The notes under the pieces are model-generated. The model searched no databases and was not told the DNA's origin. It saw only the letters and a program-made list of their open reading frames with translations. DNA of 64,000 nucleotides from Bacillota bacterium (lineage in GTDB: Bacteria; Bacillota; Clostridia; Christensenellales; Aristaeellaceae): assembly GCA_023444095.1 (NCBI GenBank), contig JAEZRP010000049.1, positions 34,821 to 98,820 of the forward strand, in the 5' to 3' direction. Both the position numbers and the translations under genes were made by a program. How positions within the stretch are numbered: position 1 is the first letter of the stretch; every line of letters begins with the position of its first letter. Below are positions 42,614 to 52,114 of the stretch, in pieces.

Positions 42614-43948
42614 TCAGTCCGAATACGCCATCACGGCGTCGCCCTCCGCGATGCTCCTGTCTTCCATGTACGCCACCTGCATCCAGCTCAAATCCTCCGA
42701 GACGGATACCGTGCCGTTCGACTCGGCGAGCACGGTCACAGATGTCCTGACGGTCACGGTTTTGACGGTGCCGAACGAGCTCTGCTGGGTCTGGAGGGTG
42801 TATACGTACCGGTCCGTGCCTGCGCCGCGCACCGCCGCCGAGGGGAGCAGCGTCGTCGCCTGCTTGGCCTTGTATTCGAGCTTCACGGGCACGTCCGCCG
42901 TCGCCAGCGCGTACACGCCGCCCATGTCCTTGATGTCCGAATTGCCGAGCTCTACATCCGCGTAGGTGCCGCCCGTGAGCGTCACGCCCGTTGCCGTGAC
43001 CTTCAGCTCGAGCTGGTTGCCGTTTTTATCGGTCACGTACGCGCTCATGCCCTTCGAGATGTTGAGCTCCACCTCCGTCGTGTCCGCGCGCAGGGAGATA
43101 TCCTCCCCCTTGGGGCAGACGGCGTAGGCCGCGCTCGCGGGATTGAAGCTCTCGCCCGCCTTCACGTTGAGCTTCGTGATATACCCGTCCTCGGAGGCCG
43201 TGACGGAGCGCACCCGCTCGTTGAGCACGGTGAGGTTCAGCATCCGATCCTCCGCCTCGGCGAGCTGGCGTTCGTACTTGATCCTGTCCGTAATGTAGGT
43301 GCGCACGTCGTCCGAAATGGTGTAGCGCTCCGCCGCCGCCATGTCGGCCTTCGCCTGGTCGAGCGCGGCTTTCGCCCCGGTCAGCACGTCGAACATCCCC
43401 GAAAGCTCCTCCGACGCGCCGTCGGGCAGTCTGCTCCCATCCGTGGGCGACAGCTTCTCGATCACAGCCCGCGCTTTGAAGGCGAGGCTCGCGTCGAGGT
43501 AGTCCTCCTTCGCGGCAGCAAGCGCCTCGTAAGCCTCGGCCCATGTCTCCTCGGTGCGCTTGAGCCGGATGTCCTTGTCGAGAACGGCCTGCAGCGCGGC
43601 CTCCGCGGCGTCGTAGGTCTCGCGCAGCGTCGCCATCGTGCGGTCGAAGTCGGCGACCTCCGCCTCGAAGATTACGTCGCCCTCCTCCACCTCGTAGCCC
43701 ACTTGGACCTTGACGGAGGTGACGGAGATGGATGCGTCGCCCGCGCCCTCGACGAATACGTCGATGCTCTCCGGAAAATACAGCTTCGCGGAGAGATCGA
43801 CCGTCTGGGTAAGCTTTCCCTGCTTGGGCGAGATAATTTTGACCTTGGCAGTCGCGATGGTGCGGATGGTGTCCGCGAAGAACATGCACACGGCCACAAC
43901 GATCGCTACCGCGATCAATCCCCGGATGGCGTACTTTTTTGCGTTCAT
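42614..43948 (-). CDS. HlyD/MacA-like membrane-fusion protein (adaptor 2)
   Basis: A 444-residue protein with an N-terminal transmembrane anchor (residues 8-27), a lipoyl/barrel-sandwich half (VQVGYEVEEGDVIFEAEVAD near residue 82), a long alpha-helical hairpin (residues 105-265), the second lipoyl half (SEDGYITKLNVKAGESF near residue 252), then beta-barrel domains. This is the MacA/HlyD layout, a partner for the MacB-like permease encoded next. In a Gram-positive cell it would form a surface assembly rather than bridge to an outer membrane. Confidence 0.88.
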   Translation of the reverse strand: MNAKKYAIRGLIAVAIVVAVCMFFADTIRTIATAKVKIISPKQGKLTQTVDLSAKLYFPESIDVFVEGAGDASISVTSVKVQVGYEVEEGDVIFEAEVADFDRTMATLRETYDAAEAALQAVLDKDIRLKRTEETWAEAYEALAAAKEDYLDASLAFKARAVIEKLSPTDGSRLPDGASEELSGMFDVLTGAKAALDQAKADMAAAERYTISDDVRTYITDRIKYERQLAEAEDRMLNLTVLNERVRSVTASEDGYITKLNVKAGESFNPASAAYAVCPKGEDISLRADTTEVELNISKGMSAYVTDKNGNQLELKVTATGVTLTGGTYADVELGNSDIKDMGGVYALATADVPVKLEYKAKQATTLLPSAAVRGAGTDRYVYTLQTQQSSFGTVKTVTVRTSVTVLAESNGTVSVSEDLSWMQVAYMEDRSIAEGDAVMAYSD

Positions 43949-43961
43949 GTCGTTACAACCC

Positions 43962-44810
43962 CTATTTCAGTTCCGTCAGCTGGATGCCGTCGAGGATATC
44001 CCGCTGGAAGTACAGATAGATAAACAGCGCCGGCAGTATATAAATCGTCGCGCCCGCGAACTCGACGCCCGTGAACGACGATGAAAACTGGTTGAACATC
44101 ACCGACAGCGGCATGAGGTTTGCCTTCTCCGCGAGATACGTGAGCGGCTGCTCGACCAGATTCCAGGAATCCGCGAACGAGAGCGCCACCGCGCAGCCGA
44201 TGATGGGCTTGCAAACCGGCAGAATGATGTGCAGAAAGCAGCGCAGCGTGCCCGCTCCGTCGATTTCCGCCGCCTCGAGGATCTCCTTGGGAAGCCCCAC
44301 CATGTATTGGCGGAGGAGGAAGATGTAAAAGGGCGTGAAGCAGTTGGGCAATATCACCGCCCAGACCGTGTTCATGAGCCCCATCTTCCGAAGCGTCAGC
44401 ACGTTTGGTACCATCGTCACCTGAAACGGCAGAAGCATCAGCATGATGACCGCGAAGAAGATCGCGTCCCGAAAGGGGAATTTGAACCGTGAGAGCGCGT
44501 AGGCCATCGCCGGGACGATGAGCGCCTGCCCGATCAGGATCGCCGCTGTGTAGACGGCGCTGTTCACAAAGAGCCGGAGGACCGTCTCGTCCTCGATGAG
44601 GATGCGGTAGAACTGGCTCAGCGAGAACGACTTGGGCGAGAGTCGGACCTCCATCCAAGCCTCCTGGTCGTAATTGCCGCGCGTTTCCATATAGCTTTTG
44701 ATCTCGTCCGGGGACGAAAACGAGTAGATGACCGTCAGGAACATCGGGAGGAGCACCGCGACCGCGATCAATGTCAGCGCGAAGCGCGTGCCCGCGTACT
44801 TTTTTCTCAT
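43962..44810 (-). CDS. Carbohydrate-type ABC transporter permease (MalG/UgpE-like)
   Basis: A 282-residue permease with six transmembrane segments. The EAA loop is canonical (EILEAAEIDGAGTLRCFLHI near residue 191), followed by ILPVCKPII, typical of MalG-type proteins. It pairs with the permease encoded immediately upstream. Because the EAA loop is intact it should dock an ATPase, but none is in the cluster; a shared MsiK-type ATPase elsewhere in the genome is likely. GGAGG precedes the ATG. Confidence 0.93.
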   Translation of the reverse strand: MRKKYAGTRFALTLIAVAVLLPMFLTVIYSFSSPDEIKSYMETRGNYDQEAWMEVRLSPKSFSLSQFYRILIEDETVLRLFVNSAVYTAAILIGQALIVPAMAYALSRFKFPFRDAIFFAVIMLMLLPFQVTMVPNVLTLRKMGLMNTVWAVILPNCFTPFYIFLLRQYMVGLPKEILEAAEIDGAGTLRCFLHIILPVCKPIIGCAVALSFADSWNLVEQPLTYLAEKANLMPLSVMFNQFSSSFTGVEFAGATIYILPALFIYLYFQRDILDGIQLTELK

Positions 44811-44819
44811 CTGCGCCTC

Positions 44820-45674
44820 CTAACCCAGCCTCTTCGTCAGCCGCTTCTGCACGAAGAACAGGATTCCGAAGATCAGAAACACGATCAGGGCAAATATGTA
44901 GGCAGCCGTGGTCACGTTCTGATAGTTGAGCTTCGAGAACATGTTGTTCATGTAGTTCTGGAGCGTGTACACCGATTCGTCCGGATACGCGCCGCCGATG
45001 AAGTAGACCTCCTTGAAAATTTTAAAGGAGTTGATCCAGCAGAGGATGAACACGAGAAACGAACTCGGCACGATGAGCGGAAGCGTCACATGCCACGCCT
45101 GCCGGAAAAACCCCGCGCCCTCGAGCCGCGCGTATTCGTAAAGGGGTTCTGGGATCGACTGCATCGCCGCGAGGAAGATGATGATCGCGAGCCCGAGATT
45201 TTTCCACACGAAGAGCGCGATGACCGGAAGGCGCATGGCACTCCCGTCGAGCCACGAGACGCGGTCGAGTCCCAGCGCCGTCACGAGCCGGTTCACCGCC
45301 CCGCCGTAGTCGAAGATCAGAAGCCACACGAACAGGATCGCGCAGGAGGGCATGAAGTAGGGGAGGATGACGCTGTTGCGGAAGAAGGCACCCTTCGGCT
45401 TGATTCGGTTGAGGAGCATCGCGACCAGGAATGACAATACCCACACGAGCGGCGTGCACACCGCCGAAAAGAACATGGTATTCTTGAATCCCAGCTGGAA
45501 CATGGGGTTCTGAACGAGCGATTTGTAGTTGTCAAACCACACGAACGCGTTTTTGTAGCTGCCGTCCGTAAAGCTGTAATACATGCCCCCGAAAAACGGG
45601 ATGATGTAAAAGATGAAAAGTCCGATCAGCCCCGGCAGTAAAAACGGCAGCACGTACCTCTTTTTGTTGAACAA
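44820..45674 (-). CDS. Carbohydrate-type ABC transporter permease (MalF/UgpA-like)
   Basis: A 284-residue permease with six transmembrane segments. The EAA-type loop reads YEYARLEGAGFFRQAWHVTL near residue 180, followed by PLIVPSSF, as in MalF/UgpA proteins. The start is TTG at 45674, set by GGAGG (45682-45686) 7 nt upstream; no ATG fits. A 337-nt gap with a decayed gene separates it from the binding protein gene upstream. Confidence 0.93.
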   Translation of the reverse strand: MFNKKRYVLPFLLPGLIGLFIFYIIPFFGGMYYSFTDGSYKNAFVWFDNYKSLVQNPMFQLGFKNTMFFSAVCTPLVWVLSFLVAMLLNRIKPKGAFFRNSVILPYFMPSCAILFVWLLIFDYGGAVNRLVTALGLDRVSWLDGSAMRLPVIALFVWKNLGLAIIIFLAAMQSIPEPLYEYARLEGAGFFRQAWHVTLPLIVPSSFLVFILCWINSFKIFKEVYFIGGAYPDESVYTLQNYMNNMFSKLNYQNVTTAAYIFALIVFLIFGILFFVQKRLTKRLG

Positions 45675-46011
45675 TCTCTCGCCTCCGTCGTGTTTTGCTA
45701 GTCACCTTCGAGGAGCATCTGTTGATCTTCCTATCGATACTCTGGAGCAGAAGCGCCCACCGCCTCGTCTCCGGAACGACGGCAGATAGGAACTCGCCGT
45801 CGGAAAGCGCCGGGAGAAGGGATGCTCCCCCCATGTCCGCGTCGCCGCCCGCCCACGTATGGCAGACGTTCCACATGAAAAGACAGAGAACACGTCGCGC
45901 ACCCAGAGCGCGCTTGCGTTCGTACTCTCGTCGTGCCAGAGCACGGTGCCCGCGGTCTCCCCGAGCGGAATGATAAGCGCGAACAGGACAACCGCCGGAA
46001 TCCTGCGCGCT
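45675..46011 (-). pseudogene. Decayed 5' part of a secreted protein gene, probably another binding-protein copy
   Basis: Read leftward right after the binding-protein stop, a GGAGGGG ribosome binding site is followed not by ATG but by codons for RARRIPAVVLFALIIPLG, a good signal peptide without its start codon. The frame continues to about VRDVFSVF, then open reading passes to another frame (from MWNVCHTWAGG to DRKINRCSSK). The layout parallels the fused remnant at 48220-48581. Which protein it came from is not certain; weak similarity to the N-termini of the neighbouring binding proteins (VRDVFSVF with VRSVFALG) is suggestive. Confidence 0.45.
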
Positions 46012-48219
46012 CTACATCCCCTCCATCTCCGCCATGGCGATCTTGTCCGCAACCGCCCGGGCAAACTCCTCAGCGCTCATCTGGCCGTCCAAATACCGCT
46101 CCATCTCAGACGCGAACGCGAAATAGTTGTCTCGCTCGATCCCAAGATTTTGCTCAAAGCCGATCAGCTCCGCGTACGGGCGATACCAGGTAATCGCTTC
46201 GGGACTCACCAGCCACGAGCCCTTTCCCATGTAAGACTCATAATATTGCTCCGTCTCCGCAAGGATGTCTTCCCACATCTCCTTTTCCTCGTCGGCTGCC
46301 GTCTCGAGCGCCGCGCGTGTCTCCTCCATGTTCTCCTCCAGCCGAGCGATCATCTCCCCGTAGTCAGCGACGCGGACGGACTCGTTCCGCGCGGGGCATG
46401 TCTCCGCAAGGAACACGGCGGGAAGCTGCGCTGTGGCCTCCTCGAGGAATGCGACGGCGAGCGCCCGATTCTGCGAATATGGATTGACTACCGCAACCGA
46501 AAGGCGGCCGGAGACCATCTGCGTCCCTCCCGCCCGGATCGCGAGTGGCATCAGCTTCCAGGACTCGTCGTCATATGCGTAGAACTCCAGAGAGACTTGT
46601 TTGAAAAGATCGAACAGCGCGCTCCGCCAGATATCTTCGCTATACTCGTACATGACCGCCGCCTCGTTACGCGGAAGCCCGAGTGCGTCAAAGTCGATTT
46701 TCTCGAACGCCGTCAGGAGCGCGACCAGTTCCGACTCGTCCGGCATACCGTTTGCCGCCGCGAGGTAGTCGAGAAACAGTGCGGAAAAAACCTGAAAGCG
46801 CCACTCCTCGGCGGCCATGTCCGGCCAGAACGCCGTAATCTCCGTGTCCGCAATCAGATCCGGCAGCCGCTCGAGCAGCGCGAGAAATTCCGGCCACGTC
46901 TCCGGCACATCCGCCTCCGTCAACCCGATTTGAGAAAGCGCCTCGAGATTCACGCCCTGCGTAAGTGCAGAAAACGATACAGGCATCGCCACAAGCGCCC
47001 CATCCTTCGAAACCATATCGCGGATGCACGGATACATCCCCTCCATCAGTTCCGTCAGAATCACGCTCCCGGAAAGCTCCGCGAGGTAGCCCCGCTGGCG
47101 GAGCGCAACGTAGTCGAGCTGCTCTGCCGGGAGCACATAGATGTCGACGGCCGAGGACTTGGTGAGCATCGCCGTCAAAACGTCGGAAAACGAAGTGTCG
47201 AACGTCACTTCGACGTCCGGGTGCGCGCCCGAAAAGCGCAAGACAGCGTCCGCTATCGCCACATTTCCCCATGGGTCGGCGACGGTGAGTCGCGCAGCCA
47301 CGTCCGCGTCCGGCTCCGTGCTCCGCGCGAAGACGGTCATGTCGTCTGCGCACACGGCGTAGGTCCCACTCGCAACCGCTGCGAAGCCGTCGTCCCAGCC
47401 GTCGACCGGGATGACTCCGATTTTTTTCGCCGTCTCCGGGTTCATACCGTCCATTTTATAGAGCGTCCCAGAAAGGGTGTAATAGAGCAAGTCCCTTTCC
47501 AAATCATAGGCGAGGTTCGCGATCTCCATCATATTGGCACCCGAAATGGCGCACAATGATTCCGTCTCCCCCGTCGCAGAGTCGAGCGCGAACAGGTCCG
47601 TCCTGCCGCGGCCATCCCGCCGCGTGAGCAGAAGCTTCCCGTCCCGGTAAGTATACAAACCCTGCGCATTGACGGCGGGACCCGGCGCATGGCAGTCGCC
47701 GGTTCGAAGATCGGCAAGCGCGAGCATGCGGCTCCGCTTCGTGCCGTACAGGAACGCGAGGGAATCGCCCGACACGACCGGGCACCAGATCGGAACGCCG
47801 TAGCCGTCGCTCCCCGTCTCGTCCCAGTCGAGTTGAATCCCATCCCCGAGCGCGGCCGCGCCATCCTCGGCGAAGATCACCTCGCAGAGCCGCGCGCCCA
47901 TGAGGATGTGCTCCTCCCCGTCCATTTCGTAATCATAGACAAACGCATGCGCGCCGCCCTCGCCCGCGAAGACGGCCGCGATCTCCGACCAGCCATCCTC
48001 GCGCACGAGCAAAGACTGATCGAAAGAATGCGCAGTCGTACCTTCCTCTCCGGGCACAAGCGCGGGATAAGAATCACCATCCAGAAAAACGTAGATCATC
48101 GGCCCGAGCGCGAACACGCTCCGCACAGTGGCATCCGCGCCGTAGATTGTCTGAACACCGCCCGCCGAGGCCGGAACCGCGAGCGCCAGCAGGACCAAAA
48201 CCGCCAAGAGCCGCTTCAT
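46012..48219 (-). CDS. Large extracellular solute-binding protein with extra N-terminal domain (copy 1)
   Basis: A 735-residue secreted protein. Signal peptide residues 1-19 (cleavage after ASA), with no lipobox cysteine. Residues 20-310 form an extra beta-rich domain with DLLYYTLSGTLYKMDG, shared with copy 2 (DFLYYTLDGELKRMSG). From about residue 310 a family-1 type sugar-binding fold follows: RLTVADPWGNVAIADAVLRF, DVLTAMLTKSSAVDIYVL, YLAELSGS, and the LSVAVVNPYSQNRALAVAFL hinge region. It is probably the receptor for the permeases downstream. ATG 48219 directly follows the remnant's stop and has GGGAGGG upstream. Confidence 0.85.
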   Translation of the reverse strand: MKRLLAVLVLLALAVPASAGGVQTIYGADATVRSVFALGPMIYVFLDGDSYPALVPGEEGTTAHSFDQSLLVREDGWSEIAAVFAGEGGAHAFVYDYEMDGEEHILMGARLCEVIFAEDGAAALGDGIQLDWDETGSDGYGVPIWCPVVSGDSLAFLYGTKRSRMLALADLRTGDCHAPGPAVNAQGLYTYRDGKLLLTRRDGRGRTDLFALDSATGETESLCAISGANMMEIANLAYDLERDLLYYTLSGTLYKMDGMNPETAKKIGVIPVDGWDDGFAAVASGTYAVCADDMTVFARSTEPDADVAARLTVADPWGNVAIADAVLRFSGAHPDVEVTFDTSFSDVLTAMLTKSSAVDIYVLPAEQLDYVALRQRGYLAELSGSVILTELMEGMYPCIRDMVSKDGALVAMPVSFSALTQGVNLEALSQIGLTEADVPETWPEFLALLERLPDLIADTEITAFWPDMAAEEWRFQVFSALFLDYLAAANGMPDESELVALLTAFEKIDFDALGLPRNEAAVMYEYSEDIWRSALFDLFKQVSLEFYAYDDESWKLMPLAIRAGGTQMVSGRLSVAVVNPYSQNRALAVAFLEEATAQLPAVFLAETCPARNESVRVADYGEMIARLEENMEETRAALETAADEEKEMWEDILAETEQYYESYMGKGSWLVSPEAITWYRPYAELIGFEQNLGIERDNYFAFASEMERYLDGQMSAEEFARAVADKIAMAEMEGM

Positions 48220-48581
48220 CTACATTCCCTCCCGGATCATCATTCGCGCCATATCCTCGATGTTCCCGATGAAGGTGCCGCGCCGTTCATGCCGTCCAGA
48301 TACATGGAAACCTGCTGTAATTCGTCCTCGTCGTCCGTCAGGCCGAGCCCCAAATACGTCGGAACGGCGAATCTCCGTAGGTGCGAAAAGCCGCGATGGA
48401 TTCGGCCTCGTACCGTCCGATCTCCCGGTAGCTTTCGAGCGCCTCCACCGAGACGCCCGAGAGGATCTCATATTTCAGGAAGTTCGCCGTCCCCCGCCGC
48501 CGCGCGCGCCGGAGGGGAAATGATCGGCAGACCCAGAATCAGCGCTGCATGCAGCGAAATCCATATCCGCAGGCAAATCAT
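48220..48581 (-). pseudogene. Internally deleted and frameshifted third copy of the binding protein
   Basis: Read leftward: GGAGGG and ATG 48581 start a signal peptide (MICLRIWISLHAALIL), then a stop; soon after, a C-terminal fragment in three frames: ESYREIGRYEAESIAAFRTY, then FAVPTYLGLGLTDDEDELQQ and VSMYLDGMNG, then GTFIGNIEDMARMMIREGM. These match copy 2's end in order (EESIAEYRKY, FFAVSEYFGMDD, IQQYLDG, KNIDKKLKMMLQEGM). So about 90 percent of the gene is deleted and two frameshifts followed. Its stop abuts the start of copy 1. Confidence 0.85.
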
Positions 48582-48629
48582 TTCCCCCTCCTTCGCCGCA
48601 CGTTTGCCGCGACCTGCGGCCGACTGCTG

Positions 48630-50939
48630 TTACATCCCTTCCTGGAGCATCATCTTGAGCTTCTTGTCGATGTTCTTGAGCATGGTCGACCGATCGACGG
48701 TGCCGTCGAGGTACTGCTGGATCTGGGCGTAGAACTCGCCCGAATTGGTGTCGTCCATGCCGAAGTATTCGCTCACGGCGAAGAAGTCCGCGTACTTGCG
48801 GTATTCGGCGATGGATTCCTCGCTCGCGTCCCACGCGCCGTACTCCTGGAATTCCGCGAGATAGCCCTCCCATGCGTCGAGCTGCTCCTGCCAGTTCGCC
48901 TTGTCGTCCTCGCCCGCCTTCTCGAGCTCCGCCTGAATGGACTCGATCTGCTCCTCGTAGTAATCGACGGTCTCCTGATAGTAGGCGTTGCGGATCGGCT
49001 CGTTCCTGCCCGGGCAGGCGCTTCCAAGGAAGCTGGGGCTGAGATTGCCGACGGCATCTTCAAGGAACTCGATCGCGAGGTCGCGGTTCTCCGAATAGGG
49101 ATTGACGAACGCGACCGACAGGTAGACCTCGATCATCGGGGCCGCGCCGTCCTCGAAGGAAAGGAGCATCGGCGTCGCGTACTGGTCCTGGTAAGCCGAA
49201 ATGCTGATGTTCGCGTAGGTCTGGAAGAGGATCTTCGTGCGCGCGTCCTCCTTATAGGCGTAGGAGTCTTCCGAGTACTCCTCCGGAAGGCCGAGCGCTT
49301 CGAAGTCGATCTTCTCAAACTCGATGAGGATGTCGTTGAGGATCTGCGTGTCGAAGGCCATCTCGACGCCGTCCGCCTTCTTGAGATAGAGCATGTACGC
49401 GCCGAGCACGTTGTAGAAGAGGGTGTTGCGCGCGTCTGACTGCGTCATGTATCCGTCAAAGGCCGTGACGCCCGTGTCTCCTACCAGTTCCGGCAGCCTC
49501 TGAAGGAACTGGAAAAGCTCCGTCCACGTCCCGGGCACGTCTTCCTCGGTCAGACCGAGCAACTCCCATGCCTCGGGGTTGTAGCTCATGGCGTTTCCTG
49601 TGTACATCTCGACCGGCAGCGCGAGAAGCTGGCCATCCTTCATGACGGCGGACTGGATGTCCGGGTACATCTCGGAGACGAGATTCATGAGCGCGTCCGA
49701 CTGCGTCAGCTCCGCGAGATATCCCCTGTCGTAGAGCGCGCCGTAGTCGTCTGAATTGACCTGAACGGTGTAGATGTCGACCGCAGTCGATTGGTTCATC
49801 ATCGCCTCGGTGATGTCCGCGTAGCTCTGGGACAGCACGACGTCCGTGTCCGTGTGCTTGGCCGCGAATGTGTAGTACGCGCTCTCGAGCGCCTGATTGT
49901 AGCCCGTGTACACCGTGAGCTTGCGCGCGGCGCGCGCGGTCGGATCGGTGGAGCGGGCGATCACCGTCTGGTAGTCGGAGCAGATGAAGTAGCCGTCCTC
50001 GGTGATGGCGGGCGAGAGTTCGCTCCACGAATTGATCTGAACCGCCGCCACGGCCTCGACGGTCGCGGGATCGAAGCCCGACATGCGCTTGAGCTCGCCG
50101 TCGAGCGTATAATAGAGGAAGTCCGTCTTTTCGTCGTAGAGGAGGTTCGTCGGCATCGAGTAGTTGGTGGTAGGGAGCGAAAACGCCAGCTCGACGTCGC
50201 CCGATTCGAGGTCGATGGTATAGAACTCGACCGATCTCGTCTCATCGCTGTAGTTGTACGAGGCGATCAGGCCCATGCCATCCTTGTAGCGGGTGTAGCT
50301 CTGGATGTTCAGAGTACCATCGTCTGATTCGGTCTCGTATTGTTCGTAGTCGCCCGTCTCGATGTCATAGGCGAAGATCTCATTGCTCTCCCCGCCGTCG
50401 CCATAGGTGAAGAAGGTGAGGAGGTTCCCCGTGATGAAGGGGGCGCGGACCTCGCGAGAGTATTCATATTCGTCGTAGTAGCTGGTCATGTCGTCCCAGT
50501 CGAGCTCGACGCCTTCCCCGACGGAGGCCGAGCCGTCCTCGGCGAACTCGATCGGGCAGAGCTTCACGTCGCCCAGCGTGGTCGAGCCGTTCTCGTCGCC
50601 CGTCGGATCGTTCCAGAGGATGAGCGCGTACATCCCGTCCGGCCCCGCCACCACGCAGCGCAGATCGGTGTAGCCCATATCCTCGCGCTGGAAGACGGAC
50701 TGGTCAAAGGCGTGTTCGACGGGCGCGCCGGACTCGCGCGTCCAGGTATAATAATTGGTGCCGTAGGTAAATATGTAGAGTGTCGAATCATAGTACACAA
50801 GCGAGCGCAGTGATTCGTACCTCCCCTCGTCACCCGTGCGGAAAATGGTGATGTCTCCCGCTCCGGCCAGCGCCGGGAGGGAAAAAAGGAGCGTCGAGAG
50901 CGCCAGGAGCGCCGCGAGAAGCCTTCGGACCGTCTTCAT
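48630..50939 (-). CDS. Large extracellular solute-binding protein with extra N-terminal domain (copy 2)
   Basis: A 769-residue secreted paralogue of copy 1. Signal peptide residues 1-25 (ending LPALA), no lipobox. The N-terminal beta-rich domain (about 26-345) has repeated short strands with Tyr and Asp, perhaps a propeller. The binding fold follows: KLTVYTGYNQALESAYYTFA, ITEAMMNQSTAVDIYTVQ, YLAELTQSDA, LSVAFVNPYSENRDLAIEFL. The C-terminal part has a helical insertion (EEQIESIQAELEKAGEDD) also present in copy 1. Without a lipid anchor it would need another way to stay near the permease. Confidence 0.85.
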   Translation of the reverse strand: MKTVRRLLAALLALSTLLFSLPALAGAGDITIFRTGDEGRYESLRSLVYYDSTLYIFTYGTNYYTWTRESGAPVEHAFDQSVFQREDMGYTDLRCVVAGPDGMYALILWNDPTGDENGSTTLGDVKLCPIEFAEDGSASVGEGVELDWDDMTSYYDEYEYSREVRAPFITGNLLTFFTYGDGGESNEIFAYDIETGDYEQYETESDDGTLNIQSYTRYKDGMGLIASYNYSDETRSVEFYTIDLESGDVELAFSLPTTNYSMPTNLLYDEKTDFLYYTLDGELKRMSGFDPATVEAVAAVQINSWSELSPAITEDGYFICSDYQTVIARSTDPTARAARKLTVYTGYNQALESAYYTFAAKHTDTDVVLSQSYADITEAMMNQSTAVDIYTVQVNSDDYGALYDRGYLAELTQSDALMNLVSEMYPDIQSAVMKDGQLLALPVEMYTGNAMSYNPEAWELLGLTEEDVPGTWTELFQFLQRLPELVGDTGVTAFDGYMTQSDARNTLFYNVLGAYMLYLKKADGVEMAFDTQILNDILIEFEKIDFEALGLPEEYSEDSYAYKEDARTKILFQTYANISISAYQDQYATPMLLSFEDGAAPMIEVYLSVAFVNPYSENRDLAIEFLEDAVGNLSPSFLGSACPGRNEPIRNAYYQETVDYYEEQIESIQAELEKAGEDDKANWQEQLDAWEGYLAEFQEYGAWDASEESIAEYRKYADFFAVSEYFGMDDTNSGEFYAQIQQYLDGTVDRSTMLKNIDKKLKMMLQEGM

Positions 50940-50972
50940 CTTTTTTTACTCTCCGTCTTGTTTATTCATCGG

Positions 50973-52094
50973 TCAGTTTTCATCCGGGGCGGCAGTTGCG
51001 TCCGCCTGCGCGTCTCCGGCCTCCTGCGCGTAGACGAGAACGGTCATGCCGAGGCGCACGTGCTCGTCCGGGGTAAAAGCCACGCAGGCGGTGTAGCTGG
51101 GCTCCGCCGCGCCTTCCGCGGCGGTATTGAGGTACGAGATGCGCGTGACGGTGCCGTCAAAACGCGTCTGGAGCTCCACGTCCCACGAGAACTCGATCAC
51201 AACCGGCATGCCCACGTAGATGGAACCGAGGTCTGATTCCGCCACGGGGATCTCCACCTGGAGGGAATCGTCCGGGTAGATGGTCGCGATCTTGCCGCCC
51301 TTCGAAACTGCCGCACCTGCGCCCGCGTCGAGGGTTGCCACGATGCCGTTCGCGGTGGCGGGGATCTCCGCGCCGGGCGCGTAGAGTCCGTCAAGCGTGC
51401 CATCCACCGTCTCGAAGAGGAGCTGGCCGCGCTCGACCGGGTCGCCGTTCTTGACGTGCATCCTGAGGATGCTGCCCGTCCCCTTGACTGCCACCGCCTT
51501 CGTGGCCGCCACATTTCCGCGCCCGATGCGCGAGGCGGCGGAGTAATCGCTCTTGCGGAAGACGTTCACCGTCTCCTCAAGCATGAACTCCCCGGCGTTG
51601 ACCTCTATGGTGTACTTGCCGTCGTCGGCGATGCCGGTCACGATGCCGGTGCCCTGATGGGTGCCGTCGGCGGTACACTTGAGGTACACCTTCTCACCGA
51701 TGTGGATGAACTTGTTCTCGCTGCGGTCGTAGGCCTTCTCGGTCGATGCGGTAACGGTGTACTTGTTCACCGGTCCGATGTAGAGAACCGCGCCGTAGCG
51801 CTCGGTGATGCCGTCTGTCTGGTCGCCCTCTGCACCAAACACGCCCGAAACCGTGCCATCCACGGAGGCGTAGACCTTAATTGTCTGGATGGTCGCGATC
51901 GCGTCGCCCAGCGCCACGCGGTCGCCCGCCGTGATCGTCACGTCGTCCACGATTCCCCCGAAGGGCGCGAGCACCGAAATTGTCTCGCCGCCCGTGACGT
52001 AACCGTCAAAGATCATCTCCGCACCGGCGGGGACCGCCGCGGACAGCGCCAAAGCCAGAAACACCGCGAGCGCCGTGCGCCTTGTGAACCTCAT
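50973..52094 (-). CDS. Secreted HlyD/RND-type adaptor-like protein (adaptor 1)
   Basis: A 373-residue exported protein. Signal peptide residues 1-25 (ending PAGAE). Two lipoyl-like halves (VLAPFGGIVDDVTITAGDRV near residue 42 and IPATANGIVATLDAGAGAAV near residue 245) are separated by a beta-domain rather than by a long helical hairpin; barrel strands follow (VEIPVAESDLGSIYVGMPVV). The C-terminus is disordered (ADATAAPDEN). It lacks the helical hairpin of adaptor 2, and the role in a Gram-positive cell is unclear. ATG 52094 has GGAGGG upstream; the longer open frame does not. Confidence 0.82.
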   Translation of the reverse strand: MRFTRRTALAVFLALALSAAVPAGAEMIFDGYVTGGETISVLAPFGGIVDDVTITAGDRVALGDAIATIQTIKVYASVDGTVSGVFGAEGDQTDGITERYGAVLYIGPVNKYTVTASTEKAYDRSENKFIHIGEKVYLKCTADGTHQGTGIVTGIADDGKYTIEVNAGEFMLEETVNVFRKSDYSAASRIGRGNVAATKAVAVKGTGSILRMHVKNGDPVERGQLLFETVDGTLDGLYAPGAEIPATANGIVATLDAGAGAAVSKGGKIATIYPDDSLQVEIPVAESDLGSIYVGMPVVIEFSWDVELQTRFDGTVTRISYLNTAAEGAAEPSYTACVAFTPDEHVRLGMTVLVYAQEAGDAQADATAAPDEN

Positions 52095-52114
52095 ACCACG
52101 CCCTCCTTGTGTCG

